Below are positions 39,568 through 48,687 of a stretch of 64,000 nucleotides of DNA, one piece after another. The DNA is taken from the NCBI RefSeq assembly GCF_002813455.1, contig NZ_PHHE01000001.1:3709001-3773000 (forward strand), in the 5' to 3' direction. The notes under the pieces are model-generated. The model made no database searches. It was given only the letters and a program-made list of their open reading frames with translations, and was not told where the DNA came from. Each line of letters begins with the position of its first letter. Positions within the stretch are counted from its first letter, which is position 1. Made by a program: the position numbers and the translations under genes. The DNA is from Pseudomonas baetica (GTDB lineage Bacteria > Pseudomonadota > Gammaproteobacteria > Pseudomonadales > Pseudomonadaceae).

Positions 39568-41565
39568 ATGAGCACACTTGCTTATCGAAGGGATATCGAC
39601 GGCTTGCGAGCAGTCGCGGTCATTGCCGTGGTGCTGTTCCACTTCGGTGTCCCGGGGTTCACCGGCGGTTTTGTCGGCGTGGACGTGTTCTTCGTGATCT
39701 CCGGCTACCTCATCACTTCGATCATCTGGAACCAGCGTCAGGCCGGCCGTTTCAGTTTCGTCGAGTTCTGGGCGCGGCGTGCACGGCGAATTCTGCCGGC
39801 GCTGTTTGTGATGATCATCGCGGTGCTGGCGGTGGGCTGGTTCCTGCTGGCACCGAAGGATTACGAAGAGCTCGGCCGCTCGGTGCGCTACCAGGTGCTG
39901 TTCGTCTCGAACATCCTGTTCATGCGCCAGGACGGCTATTTCGACGTCGCCTCCGATCTCAAGCCGATGCTGCACACTTGGTCGCTGGCGGTAGAAGAAC
40001 AGTTCTACATCATCTTCCCGTTGCTGCTGACATTGTTGTCGAGCCGCCTGAAACACTGGCGGATGGCGCTGTTCGGCGTCTTGCTGGTGTCTTTCGGTCT
40101 GAGCGTGTGGGCAGTCAGTCACCACCCGGAAAAAGCATTCTTCCTGCTGCCAATGCGTGCCTGGGAGTTACTGGCCGGCGCGATGTTGGCGGTCGCGCCC
40201 AAGCAGGCCTGGCGCTTGAAGCCGATGGCCGCGCAACTGCTCAGCCTGCTCGGCATGGGAATGATCCTGCTCGCGGTGTTCGGCTACAACAAATCCACGC
40301 CATTCCCCGGTGCGGCGGCGCTGCTGCCGGTGCTCGGTGTGGTGTTGCTGATTTTCGCCAACGGCCATCGCGAGACCGTTGTTGGTCAATTTTTGAGCAG
40401 TCGGCTCATGGTCGGTTTCGGCCTGATCTCTTATTCGTGGTACCTGTGGCACTGGCCAGTGTTCGTGTTTTCCAGCTACGCCCGCGTCGAAGAGCCGAGT
40501 GCGCTCGACAGTGCCGGGCTGATTCTGCTGACGCTGGTGCTGGGTTATCTGTCGTGGAAATTCGTCGAAACGCCGTTGCGCGAGCGTCGTCTGCTCGCCG
40601 GTCGTCGGCCGATTTTGCTGGCCGGGGCCTTGGGTGTGCTGGTGCTGGCGCTGGCCGGACAAACCCTGCGCTGGACCGATGGCTTGCCGTGGCGCTTGTC
40701 CGATCAGGCACTGCAATACGCCAAGGGCCGCGAGTGGCGTCCCGAGCTGATGGCATGTCTGGCCGATGACAAGACACCGGACGACAAACTGTTCTGCCAT
40801 TACGGCGTGGAAAAAATGCCCCGCCAGGCAATGGTCTGGGGTGACAGCCACGCTACAGCATTGATCCCGGTGTTCGATGACGGTGCCAAAGCCCACGGCG
40901 TCAGCGTGATCCTCGCCAGTTCTCCCGGTTGCATACCGGTCGAAGGTCTGGAACATGATGCGCGCTGTGCACGCTTCAATCGGCGGGTCGAGGCGGGTCT
41001 TGGCGAGCAATCGGTCAGCGATGTGGTGCTGGTCGCGCGCTGGAGTTTGTACCTGTATGGCGACGTCAAAGGTGATCTGGGCCATGTATTGAGAACGCCA
41101 GACGGGCAATACGACCGTGCTGCCGCCGAACAGCGTCTTGCCGAGGGCTTGCGCGCCCGTGTTGCGCAACTGCGTGCCGGCGGGCATCGCGTGTGGTTGG
41201 TGAAAGAGGTGCCGCTGCAAACCTTTAGTCCGCCGTATCGCCTGACGCGTCTGGCGATGCTTGACCGTCCGGTCGACGATGTCGGATTGGCGGTCGCCGA
41301 ACACCACAAGCGTCAGGTCTTCATTAGCCAGTTGTTCGCGCAATTGGCCAAAGACCCGGCGGTGCGGGTAGTCGATCCGGCGCCGAAACTCTGTGATGAA
41401 AACGGTTTTTGCCGCGCTGAACTGGGCGGCTACTCGCTCTACACGGACGACAATCACCTCTCGGAAGTCGGTGCGCGTTTTGTGGCGCCGATCCTCGAAC
41501 CCCTGTTTATTGGTCTGCAAGACCGGCAAAACTCTGGGAAAGGCCAGACGAATGCAGCCAAGTAA
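39568..41565 (+). CDS. OafA-type O-acyltransferase with SGNH domain
   Basis: A 665-aa inner-membrane protein. Residues 1-370 are an acyltransferase-3 domain with about ten helices: RRDIDGLRAVAVIAVVLFHF with the catalytic-type His, and the R-x10-H-type arginine region FWARRARRILPAL. Residues 420-650 are a periplasmic SGNH domain with block I WGDSHATALIP (Ser) and block V DDNHLSEVG (Asp/His). Such fusions O-acetylate surface glycans; the target is unknown. There is no polysaccharide cluster beside it. A T-rich leader with a weak ribosome site precedes it. Confidence 0.9.
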   Translation: MSTLAYRRDIDGLRAVAVIAVVLFHFGVPGFTGGFVGVDVFFVISGYLITSIIWNQRQAGRFSFVEFWARRARRILPALFVMIIAVLAVGWFLLAPKDYEELGRSVRYQVLFVSNILFMRQDGYFDVASDLKPMLHTWSLAVEEQFYIIFPLLLTLLSSRLKHWRMALFGVLLVSFGLSVWAVSHHPEKAFFLLPMRAWELLAGAMLAVAPKQAWRLKPMAAQLLSLLGMGMILLAVFGYNKSTPFPGAAALLPVLGVVLLIFANGHRETVVGQFLSSRLMVGFGLISYSWYLWHWPVFVFSSYARVEEPSALDSAGLILLTLVLGYLSWKFVETPLRERRLLAGRRPILLAGALGVLVLALAGQTLRWTDGLPWRLSDQALQYAKGREWRPELMACLADDKTPDDKLFCHYGVEKMPRQAMVWGDSHATALIPVFDDGAKAHGVSVILASSPGCIPVEGLEHDARCARFNRRVEAGLGEQSVSDVVLVARWSLYLYGDVKGDLGHVLRTPDGQYDRAAAEQRLAEGLRARVAQLRAGGHRVWLVKEVPLQTFSPPYRLTRLAMLDRPVDDVGLAVAEHHKRQVFISQLFAQLAKDPAVRVVDPAPKLCDENGFCRAELGGYSLYTDDNHLSEVGARFVAPILEPLFIGLQDRQNSGKGQTNAAK

Positions 41566-41634
41566 GCCGCGACGTGCTGCCACAGGGCTGCATAGCAGGT
41601 AGGATGTACGCCTATTTTGAGGGTGCCATCGTCA

Positions 41635-43101
41635 ATGAAATTCAAGGATCTTCGGGATTTCGTGCAGCAGCTTGAGCAGCGCGGAGAGTTGAAACGCATC
41701 CAGATTCCCGTCTCGCCGGTGCTGGAGATGACCGAGGTGTGCGACCGCACGCTGCGGGCCAAGGGCCCCGCGCTGCTGTTCGAGAAGCCGACCGGCTACG
41801 ACATCCCGGTGCTCGGTAACCTGTTCGGCACCCCTGAGCGGGTGGCGATGGGCATGGGCGCCGAGTCGGTCAGCGAACTGCGCGAAATCGGCAAGCTGCT
41901 GGCCTTCCTCAAGGAACCGGAGCCGCCGAAGGGCTTGAAAGACGCGTGGTCGAAGCTGCCGATCTTCCGCAAGATCATCTCGATGGCGCCGAAAGTCGTC
42001 AAAGACGCGGTGTGCCAGGAAGTGGTCATCGAAGGCGACGACGTCGACCTGGCCATGCTGCCCGTGCAGACCTGCTGGCCCGGCGACGTCGGCCCGCTGA
42101 TCACCTGGGGCCTGACCGTCACCAAAGGCCCGAACAAGGACCGCCAGAACCTCGGTATCTACCGCCAGCAAGTGATCGGCCGCAACAAGGTGATCATGCG
42201 CTGGCTCAGCCACCGTGGCGGCGCGCTCGACTTCCGTGAGTGGTGCGAGAAGCACCCGGGTCAGCCGTTCCCTGTCTCTGTAGCCCTCGGCGCCGACCCG
42301 GCGACCATCCTCGGCGCCGTAACGCCAGTCCCGGACAGCCTCTCCGAATACGCTTTCGCCGGTCTCTTGCGCGGTAACCGCACCGAACTGGTGAAGTGCC
42401 GCGGCAACGACCTGCAAGTGCCGGCCACCGCCGAGATCATCCTCGAAGGCGTAATCCATCCGGGCGAAATGGCCGATGAAGGCCCCTACGGCGACCACAC
42501 CGGTTACTACAACGAAGTCGACAGCTTCCCGGTGTTCACCGTCGAGCGCATCACCCATCGGATCAAACCGATCTACCACAGCACCTACACCGGCCGTCCG
42601 CCGGATGAGCCGGCGATCCTCGGCGTGGCGCTGAACGAAGTGTTCGTGCCGATTCTGCAGAAGCAGTTCCCGGAGATCACCGACTTCTACCTGCCGCCGG
42701 AAGGCTGCTCGTATCGCATGGCCATCGTGACCATGAAAAAGTCGTATCCGGGGCACGCCAAGCGCGTGATGCTGGGTGTCTGGTCGTTTTTGCGACAGTT
42801 CATGTACACCAAGTTCGTTATCGTCTGTGACGACGATATCAACGCCCGCGACTGGAACGACGTGATCTGGGCCATCACCACGCGCATGGACCCCAAGCGC
42901 GACACGGTGATGATCGATAACACGCCGATCGACTACCTCGACTTCGCCTCGCCGGTCTCCGGCCTGGGGTCGAAAATGGGCCTGGATGCCACCCACAAGT
43001 GGCCGGGCGAAACCACTCGCGAGTGGGGCCGCGTGATCGTCAAGGACGACGCCGTCACCCAGCGGATCGATGCCATCTGGAATCAGTTAGGAATAGATTG
43101 A
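41635..43101 (+). CDS. ubiD: 3-octaprenyl-4-hydroxybenzoate decarboxylase
   Basis: Ubiquinone biosynthesis; decarboxylates prenylated 4-hydroxybenzoate using prenyl-FMN made by UbiX. The protein is 488 aa (E. coli 497). Family blocks are [20 protein letters not shown] for cofactor and metal, and the Glu/Arg site [23 protein letters not shown] 41635 ([20 protein letters not shown]) is the conserved start; an in-frame codon at 41617 is less likely. The stop overlaps the next start (TGATG). Confidence 0.96.
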   Translation: MKFKDLRDFVQQLEQRGELKRIQIPVSPVLEMTEVCDRTLRAKGPALLFEKPTGYDIPVLGNLFGTPERVAMGMGAESVSELREIGKLLAFLKEPEPPKGLKDAWSKLPIFRKIISMAPKVVKDAVCQEVVIEGDDVDLAMLPVQTCWPGDVGPLITWGLTVTKGPNKDRQNLGIYRQQVIGRNKVIMRWLSHRGGALDFREWCEKHPGQPFPVSVALGADPATILGAVTPVPDSLSEYAFAGLLRGNRTELVKCRGNDLQVPATAEIILEGVIHPGEMADEGPYGDHTGYYNEVDSFPVFTVERITHRIKPIYHSTYTGRPPDEPAILGVALNEVFVPILQKQFPEITDFYLPPEGCSYRMAIVTMKKSYPGHAKRVMLGVWSFLRQFMYTKFVIVCDDDINARDWNDVIWAITTRMDPKRDTVMIDNTPIDYLDFASPVSGLGSKMGLDATHKWPGETTREWGRVIVKDDAVTQRIDAIWNQLGID

Positions 43102-44069
43102 TGCGTGTAACCCTGCAGCCCTCCGGAGCGGTGCTCGAGATACAGCCCGGTGAGCGGATTCTCGATGGTGCGCGGCGCCTGGGCTACGACTGCCCGCAAA
43201 GCTGCCGCAATGGCAATTGCCACGTGTGTGCGGCGCTACTGGTCGAAGGCCGGGTCGAACAGGCCGGCAAGGTGCACGACCACGGCGAGTTCTACACTTG
43301 CATAGCCGAGCCGCTGGAAGACTGCATCCTGCTGTGGGATGGCGTGCTCGCGTTGGGAGAACTGCCGGTGCGCAGCCTGTCGTGCCAGGTCATCGAATGC
43401 CGGGACGTCGGCGGCGACACCTGGCGTGTGCGTTTGCGTGCTCCGGCTGGCAAGCCGCCGCGCTATCACGCCGGGCAGTATTTGATGATCGAGCGCGAGA
43501 GCGGCGAGAAATCGGCGTTCTCCATGGCCTCGGCCCCGCACGGTGGGCGCGACCTGGAAATCCATGTTTTGGCGCGCGAAGCCAGTGCGTTGAGCCTGAT
43601 CGAACAGCTGCAACGCAACGCGCTGGTGCGCGTCGAACTGCCGTTCGGCGACACCCACCTTGCTGAACTGCCTGACGGACCGCTGGTGCTGATCGCCGCC
43701 GGCACCGGTATGGGCCAGATTCACAGCCTGATCGAGCATTGCCGCGCCAACGGCTTCAAACACCCGGTGCATCTGTATTGGGGGGTGCGCCGTCCCGAAG
43801 ATTTCTATGACATCGAACACTGGGACGAATGGTTGAAACTGCCCAATCTGTTCCTTCACAAAGTCGTCAGCGACCAATGCGGCTGGGAAGGGCGTTGCGG
43901 GATGCTGCACGAGGCGGTCTGCGAGGACTTCCCTGATCTCAAGCCCCTGCATGTCTACGCCAGCGGTTCACCGGCCATGGTCTACGGCACGCTGGACGCG
44001 CTGGTGGAATCGGGGATGGATGCTCATCAAATGCGGGCGGATGTATTCGCTTACGCCCCCCGTTCCTGA
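43101..44069 (+). CDS. 2Fe-2S ferredoxin-NAD(P)H reductase (AscD-like)
   Basis: A 322-aa soluble electron-transfer protein. The plant-type ferredoxin domain (1-90) has cluster ligands Cys35, Cys40, Cys43 in CRNGNCHVC and a fourth Cys in FYTCIAEP. The FAD domain includes YHAGQYLMIE and FSMASAP. The NAD domain has LIAAGTGMGQIHSLIEH and a C-terminal ASGSPAMVYG. It is annotated in relatives as CDP-6-deoxy-delta-3,4-glucoseen reductase, which is probably misleading. It is translationally coupled to ubiD, so a supply of electrons linked to quinone or prenyl-flavin chemistry is a plausible inference. Confidence 0.88.
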   Translation: MRVTLQPSGAVLEIQPGERILDGARRLGYDCPQSCRNGNCHVCAALLVEGRVEQAGKVHDHGEFYTCIAEPLEDCILLWDGVLALGELPVRSLSCQVIECRDVGGDTWRVRLRAPAGKPPRYHAGQYLMIERESGEKSAFSMASAPHGGRDLEIHVLAREASALSLIEQLQRNALVRVELPFGDTHLAELPDGPLVLIAAGTGMGQIHSLIEHCRANGFKHPVHLYWGVRRPEDFYDIEHWDEWLKLPNLFLHKVVSDQCGWEGRCGMLHEAVCEDFPDLKPLHVYASGSPAMVYGTLDALVESGMDAHQMRADVFAYAPRS

Positions 44070-44266
44070 ATTCGTTATAACTCTCTATATAGCCGATCGA
44101 TATTTATGTAACGGCATAAATATCGGTAGATTATATATCCATCAGGCAATTTATTAAGAACTGTGCCATGGCACTTAAATTGCCTTAAAACATATGTGCC
44201 TTATTGTTACAGCGGTGCGTTCTATTAAGTAATTCTTCACCCGCGGGGAGCTGAACGCTATTCGCC
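44070..44266. other. AT-rich gap with nested palindromes
   Basis: An unusually AT-rich stretch. It contains CGATATTTATG TAACGG CATAAATATCG (44098-44125, 11-bp perfect arms). It also contains GGCAATTTA (44145-44153) and TAAATTGCC (44176-44184) around the palindrome TGCCATGGCA (44164-44173). No gene is visible. Confidence 0.75.
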
Positions 44267-44935
44267 ATGAGCGCCATTGAAAACGCTTTTCTGAATCTGA
44301 ATTACCCTCCGCGGCTCGATCTTGGGCCGCAGCTGACGCACGAACAACTTCTCGCCTCGATGCAATCGACCATGGCGCGCCACAAGGGCGGGCCGGTGTG
44401 GCTGTTTGCCTACGGTTCGTTGATCTGGCGCCCGGAATGCTCGGCGGTGGAGCGAGTACGTGGACGCGTGCATGGCTACCATCGCGGTTTGTACCTGTGG
44501 TCGCACGAGCACCGGGGTACGCCGGAATTGCCGGGGCTGGTGTTTGGTCTGGATCGTGGCGGTTCGTGCAGCGGCTTCGCCTACCGGTTACCGGAAGACA
44601 ATCTCGATAGCGCGCTGTATGCCCTGTGGAAACGCGAGATGCCGGTGCCGTCGTATCGGCCGCACTGGCTCAATTGCCGGCTCGAAGACGGCACGCAGGT
44701 ACAGGCATTGGGATTTGTTCTGGAGCGACACCTGCCCAGCTATGCCGGCAACCTGCCGGATCATGTGCTGAGCCAGGTGTTCGAAAGCGCCTGCGGGCGT
44801 TACGGCACCACTCGCGATTATGTCGAGCAGACCGCCCACGCCCTGCGTAGCCACGCCATGCCGGATCGAAATCTGGAGGCGCGGCTCAAGCGCTGCCAAT
44901 CAAAAGCCGATCAGGCGATGGCTTCGCGGCTCTGA
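44267..44935 (+). CDS. ChaC-type gamma-glutamylcyclotransferase
   Basis: A 222-aa cytoplasmic protein that by family cleaves glutathione to 5-oxoproline and Cys-Gly. The conserved YGSL loop is in [12 protein letters not shown], and [19 protein letters not shown] holds the second conserved stretch. [10 protein letters not shown] has the expected catalytic Glu just before it (WKREMPV). The last 25 bases overlap the convergent glpT gene. A GGGGAGC ribosome site precedes the start. Confidence 0.9.
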   Translation: MSAIENAFLNLNYPPRLDLGPQLTHEQLLASMQSTMARHKGGPVWLFAYGSLIWRPECSAVERVRGRVHGYHRGLYLWSHEHRGTPELPGLVFGLDRGGSCSGFAYRLPEDNLDSALYALWKREMPVPSYRPHWLNCRLEDGTQVQALGFVLERHLPSYAGNLPDHVLSQVFESACGRYGTTRDYVEQTAHALRSHAMPDRNLEARLKRCQSKADQAMASRL

Positions 44936-46260
44936 CTGATGGCTTTCTTGTGCCACAAGGTGGGAGCCAGGCAAACCATTGCCATGATGCAGCCGCCCAC
45001 CAGCAGCACGAAACCACCGTCCCAACCGAAATGGTCCACGGTGTAGCCCATCGCTGCACTGGCTGCGACCGAACCACCCAGATAACCAAACAGACCGGTG
45101 AAGCCTGCCGCAGTGCCGGCGGCTTTCTTCGGAGCCAGTTCCAGCGCCTGCAAGCCGGTCAGCATGACCGGCCCATAGATCAGAAAGCCGATGGAAAACA
45201 GCGCGATCATGTCGATGGTCGGGTTGCCAGGCGGGTTGAGCCAGTAGACCAGCGTCGCCACGGTGACAAGCGCCATGAACACCATGCCGGTCAGGCCACG
45301 GTTGCCACGGAAGAGCTTGTCCGACATCCAGCCGCACAGCAGCGTGCCTGGAATACCGGCCCACTCGTAGAAGAAGTACGCCCACGACGTGGTGTCCACG
45401 GTGAAGTGTTTAGCTTCTTTCAGATACGTCGGAGCCCAGTCCAGTACGCCATAACGCAGCAGGTAGACGAAGACGTTCGCCATGGCGACGTACCAGAGCA
45501 TTTTGTTGCGCAGCACGTACTTGACGAAAATCTCCTTGGCGCTGAATTCGTCTTCGTGGCTGGCATCGTAGCCTTCCGGGTAATCATTCTTGTATTGCTC
45601 GATCGGTGGCAGACCAACCGACTGCGGGGTGTCGCGCATGGTGATGAAAGCAAACGCCGCCACACCCAAAGCCACTGCCGCGGGCACGTAGAAGGCCGCG
45701 TGCCAATCGTTGAACAGCCCCATACCGAGCAGGAACAACGGGCCGATCAGGCCGCCGCCAACGTTATGCGCCACGTTCCACACCGACACCACGCCGCCAC
45801 GTTCCTTCTGCGACCACCAGTGCACCATGGTCCGGCCGCTTGGCGGCCAGCCCATGCCCTGAGCCCAGCCGTTGATGAACAGCAAGATGAACATCATCGT
45901 CACGCTGGACGTCGCCCACGGCGCGAAGCCGAAAACGAACATCACGCCCGCTGAAATCAGCAAGCCGAACGGCAAGAAGTAACGCGGGTTGGATCGATCA
46001 GACACCAGGCCCATCAAGAACTTCGACAAACCATAAGCGATCGCGATTGCCGACATTGCCAGGCCCAACTGACCGCGGGTATATCCCTCGTCGATCAGGT
46101 ACGGCATGGCCAGGGAGAAGTTTTTGCGCAGCAGGTAGTAACCCGCGTAGCCAAAGAAGATACCGGCGAAGATCTGCCAACGCAGGCGCCGATAAGTGCT
46201 GTCTATTTTTTCTTCAGGCAATGGAGCCTGATGTGTGGCAGGACGAAAGAAAGCAAACAT
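44911..46260 (-). CDS. glpT: Glycerol-3-phosphate transporter
   Basis: A 449-aa MFS antiporter exchanging glycerol-3-phosphate for phosphate, with 12 predicted helices. GlpT-type features are [20 protein letters not shown], the Arg in [14 protein letters not shown], the MFS loop [11 protein letters not shown] and [19 protein letters not shown]. In P. aeruginosa GlpT is the fosfomycin entry route. It is single; no other glp gene is present here. The upstream gap holds a palindrome that could be a GlpR site. Confidence 0.95.
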   Translation of the reverse strand: MFAFFRPATHQAPLPEEKIDSTYRRLRWQIFAGIFFGYAGYYLLRKNFSLAMPYLIDEGYTRGQLGLAMSAIAIAYGLSKFLMGLVSDRSNPRYFLPFGLLISAGVMFVFGFAPWATSSVTMMFILLFINGWAQGMGWPPSGRTMVHWWSQKERGGVVSVWNVAHNVGGGLIGPLFLLGMGLFNDWHAAFYVPAAVALGVAAFAFITMRDTPQSVGLPPIEQYKNDYPEGYDASHEDEFSAKEIFVKYVLRNKMLWYVAMANVFVYLLRYGVLDWAPTYLKEAKHFTVDTTSWAYFFYEWAGIPGTLLCGWMSDKLFRGNRGLTGMVFMALVTVATLVYWLNPPGNPTIDMIALFSIGFLIYGPVMLTGLQALELAPKKAAGTAAGFTGLFGYLGGSVAASAAMGYTVDHFGWDGGFVLLVGGCIMAMVCLAPTLWHKKAISQSREAIA

Positions 46261-46308
46261 TCAAGAGCTCCAAATTTCTTGTTTTGACTGCGGATGCGAA
46301 TGTTACAG

Positions 46309-46322
46309 TTTCGTTACCGAAA
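46309..46322. promoter_or_regulatory. Candidate GlpR-type operator before glpT
   Basis: TTTCG TTAC CGAAA, a 5-bp-arm palindrome 49 bases before the glpT start. GlpR sites in Gammaproteobacteria contain TTCG/CGAA half-sites, so this is plausible; the assignment is by position and shape only. Confidence 0.4.
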
Positions 46323-46484
46323 ATAGCACCGGTTCTCATCGGCCAAATAGCGGAAAATGTTGGAATTCGCGTGTTCTTTTACGAACCTGTCGCTCAGCTG
46401 TAAGAACAGGGCGTTTTCAACACTTATGAACAGGGGGTGACTTAGACTCGCGGCCACTAGTCCAGACTGATTGCGCAGAGTTGA

Positions 46485-47117
46485 ATGATGACCCTGAAAG
46501 TTCGCAGGTTGGTGCCCAGATTGGTGGTGGCGATCGTATTGACCGTTTCAGTGATGGCGCTGAGTGTTGCGCAGAGCAATACCGGGCAGGGATTGCGCAA
46601 TGTCACCGTGCTGATCATTCGCCACGCGGAAAAGCCTGATGTCGGTAGAGAGCTCAACGCCCGCGGAGAGCAGCGTGCCGTGGCCTACGCCGATTATTTC
46701 GACCCGTTGAAGCTGGCGGGCCAGACACTCACTCCCCAGCGCCTGATTGCCGCTGGCGACAGCCCTGAGAGTGTTCGTTCGCGGTTGACCCTGACCCCGC
46801 TGGCCGAGCGTCTGCGCTTGCCCATCGAGCAGCCCTACGACAATGGCGACTTCCAGCAAGTCGTCAAAACACTGCGCAGGAGCAATCAGGCGCAAACGGT
46901 GCTGATCGCCTGGCACCACAGTCACATCAACAAGCTGATCACGGCGTTCGGTGGCGATGGCCCAGCGCTCACCGGCCAGCAGAAGTGGCCGGATAACGTC
47001 TATGACTGGCTCATCGTGCTGCGTTTCGATGGCAAGGGGCGACTGATCCAGTCGCACAGTCAGAAGGTTCAGGAGCACCTGCTGCCGGGTGATGTGGCCG
47101 ACACCAGCGGTGGCTAA
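46485..47117 (+). CDS. Exported histidine phosphatase family protein
   Basis: A 210-aa protein with an N-terminal signal or anchor (residues about 8-29, LVVAIVLTVSVMALSVAQS). The phosphoglycerate-mutase-like catalytic motif is RHAEKPD, with LTPLAERLRLP and the second His in AWHHSHINKLI. It is probably a periplasmic phosphatase with unknown substrate. ATG 46485 or ATG 46488 may be the start (ATGATG). Confidence 0.82.
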   Translation: MMTLKVRRLVPRLVVAIVLTVSVMALSVAQSNTGQGLRNVTVLIIRHAEKPDVGRELNARGEQRAVAYADYFDPLKLAGQTLTPQRLIAAGDSPESVRSRLTLTPLAERLRLPIEQPYDNGDFQQVVKTLRRSNQAQTVLIAWHHSHINKLITAFGGDGPALTGQQKWPDNVYDWLIVLRFDGKGRLIQSHSQKVQEHLLPGDVADTSGG

Positions 47118-47293
47118 GAGTCCGTCAGAAAAGTTACCTCTGGACATTCGCCCAGTGCTTTTGACTGGTTTCCGTCTCGGTTTGGGAAATGTCCTGCATC
47201 CAAAGGCGAAGCGGCGCCATTCAGTTCAAAGCCATTGTTCCGTAACCTTTGTGCTGTTGCCGGGAAGGGCGAATCACTAAGGAAGGGGGGATC

Positions 47294-47905
47294 ATGCGCT
47301 GGTTTTTTGCTTGGCTTTTGTTGGTGTTCGTAGGTTCTACGCTGGCCTCCGAGAAGTTTTTGATCCCGGAAAACAATCCCAAACCTGTCTATCCTCGAAT
47401 GCTGCAACGGGCGGGCATCACGGGGGAGGTGAAGGTCAGTTTTATCGCCAGGGCGGATGGCTCGGTCAGCGACATCAGAATTCGGGAAAGCACTCACCCT
47501 GACTTGGCCGAAGCGGTTCGAGTCGCGATAGCGCAGTGGCGGTTCAAACCTTGGGTGGTTGAAGGGGATAAACCTGAAGAGCAGGAAATCGTCGCGCCAA
47601 TGATTTTTCGCCTCGAAGACCACCCGCTTCATATCAACCAATGGCTGAAAACAGTTAAATGCCGGGCCGTTAACGAAAACCTTCGAAATATGAGTGAGTT
47701 CGATTGGGTCGACTCAAGCGTATTTGCGTATACGCGGGCCTATCTTTCAAATTCACTCACCAGGCATCAATTATCGGATGAACAGCGTTTGGCGATGATT
47801 GCGAAGATGAACAGAAAAGTCCCGGCAATTGTCAGGAACTGCCGGGACAATCCGACACGTAAATATATGAGTTTTTTGCCCTTGGAGATTCGGGAGTTGC
47901 TTTGA
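47294..47905 (+). CDS. TonB C-terminal domain protein, exported
   Basis: A 203-aa protein: signal MRWFFAWLLLVFVGSTLAS, then a TonB C-terminal-like domain (KPVYPRMLQRAGITGEVKVS, FIARADGSVSDIRI, VRVAIAQWRFKPWVVEGDK). It has no Pro-rich spacer or ExbB/ExbD genes nearby, so it is not a classic TonB. The C-terminal 100 residues are unlike known domains. GAAGGGGGG precedes ATG 47294. Confidence 0.75.
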   Translation: MRWFFAWLLLVFVGSTLASEKFLIPENNPKPVYPRMLQRAGITGEVKVSFIARADGSVSDIRIRESTHPDLAEAVRVAIAQWRFKPWVVEGDKPEEQEIVAPMIFRLEDHPLHINQWLKTVKCRAVNENLRNMSEFDWVDSSVFAYTRAYLSNSLTRHQLSDEQRLAMIAKMNRKVPAIVRNCRDNPTRKYMSFLPLEIRELL

Positions 47906-47913
47906 TCTGAAAC

Positions 47914-47943
47914 TAAACAGCGCCACAGTTTGTGACGCTGTTT
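47914..47943. terminator. Hairpin between tonB-like and immunity genes
   Basis: AAACAGCG / CGCTGTTT with an inner CCAC/GTG(A) part, between convergent genes. The T-run is only three plus scattered Ts, so termination is probable but not strong. Confidence 0.6.
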
Positions 47944-47950
47944 CATTGTA

Positions 47951-48223
47951 TTACTCTGGTTTAAAGCCAGGTTTACCGTTTGCTTTGCGCCATTCTTTAA
48001 TTTCTTCGAGCGCCCCTTCTGGACTATCTTCGCGCCCTATTGGACGAGTTAAAACAAGCCGTTTCCTTGGATGTTCTGTTACTTTCTCAAAATGCCGCAT
48101 CCGCTTAGAGGAGTATTCGCTATAGGCTTCGCCCGAAAGACCACTGTCATTCTCGAAAAAACCTTTTAAAAAAGTTAAGAATTCTGCCTCTGTGTAATCC
48201 TCTAACCTGTCTTTTAGATTCAT
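47951..48223 (-). CDS. Colicin/S-type pyocin DNase immunity protein
   Basis: A 90-aa cytoplasmic protein of the Colicin_Pyocin immunity family (Im2/Im9 type): MNLKDRLEDYTEAEFLTFLKGFFEN, the acidic inhibitor helix, and the end PEGALEEIKEWRKANGKPGF. It binds the HNH DNase domain of the toxin encoded just before it; the ATG overlaps the toxin stop (ATGA). It is intact although the toxin gene is broken by two IS elements. Its expression would now depend on a promoter inside the toxin remnant or in the IS66 element. Confidence 0.93.
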   Translation of the reverse strand: MNLKDRLEDYTEAEFLTFLKGFFENDSGLSGEAYSEYSSKRMRHFEKVTEHPRKRLVLTRPIGREDSPEGALEEIKEWRKANGKPGFKPE

Positions 48224-48656
48224 TGTTGAGTGCCTTTTTTATGCAGTTCTATATGGGCCTTTGGCGTTAGGATACTCAGGTTTTCCAGATCGTATACATC
48301 TCCGCCATCAGCGATTCGTTGCTTGTGGTGTATTTCAATTTTCTCTCTGCCGCCAACGGTGTCCAAAGGCTCCGCATAAGGTGCTGCGCCATTGGCCATC
48401 TGCTCTAAATCGACCTTACCAAACTGCCGCCGTAGCGATCCATCCACAGCTACCGCTTTCCAGAAACTTTCCCTGAATCTATCAAAGTTTCTGAAATCCT
48501 GACCACGCAACTGATCCGCAATCTGTGCAGGAACCGGCGAGCCACTTGGTTGTGTCGCGCTACCCAACCAATTTTCGCCAACCACCTGCCCTGTGCCTGC
48601 CACCGTACCCGGTTCATAACGCGGGCCGCCGCGAGTGGCCATCATGTAGATGGATT
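48220..48656 (-). pseudogene. S-type pyocin, C-terminal HNH DNase part
   Basis: Last 142 codons (residues 620-761 of the reconstructed protein), separated from the rest by the IS66 element. After YMMATRGGPRYEPGTVAG comes a DNase domain parallel to colicin E9: GSPVPAQIADQLRGQDF, FRESFWKAV, and the HNH motif IHHKQRIADGGDVYDLENLS with ILTPKAHIELHK. All the HNH histidines are kept. An ATGATG at 48640-48645 could in principle start a free DNase domain, but no ribosome site is seen. Confidence 0.9.
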
Positions 48657-48687
48657 GTAAGCGTATGGGGAATACGCCTTGCGTAGA

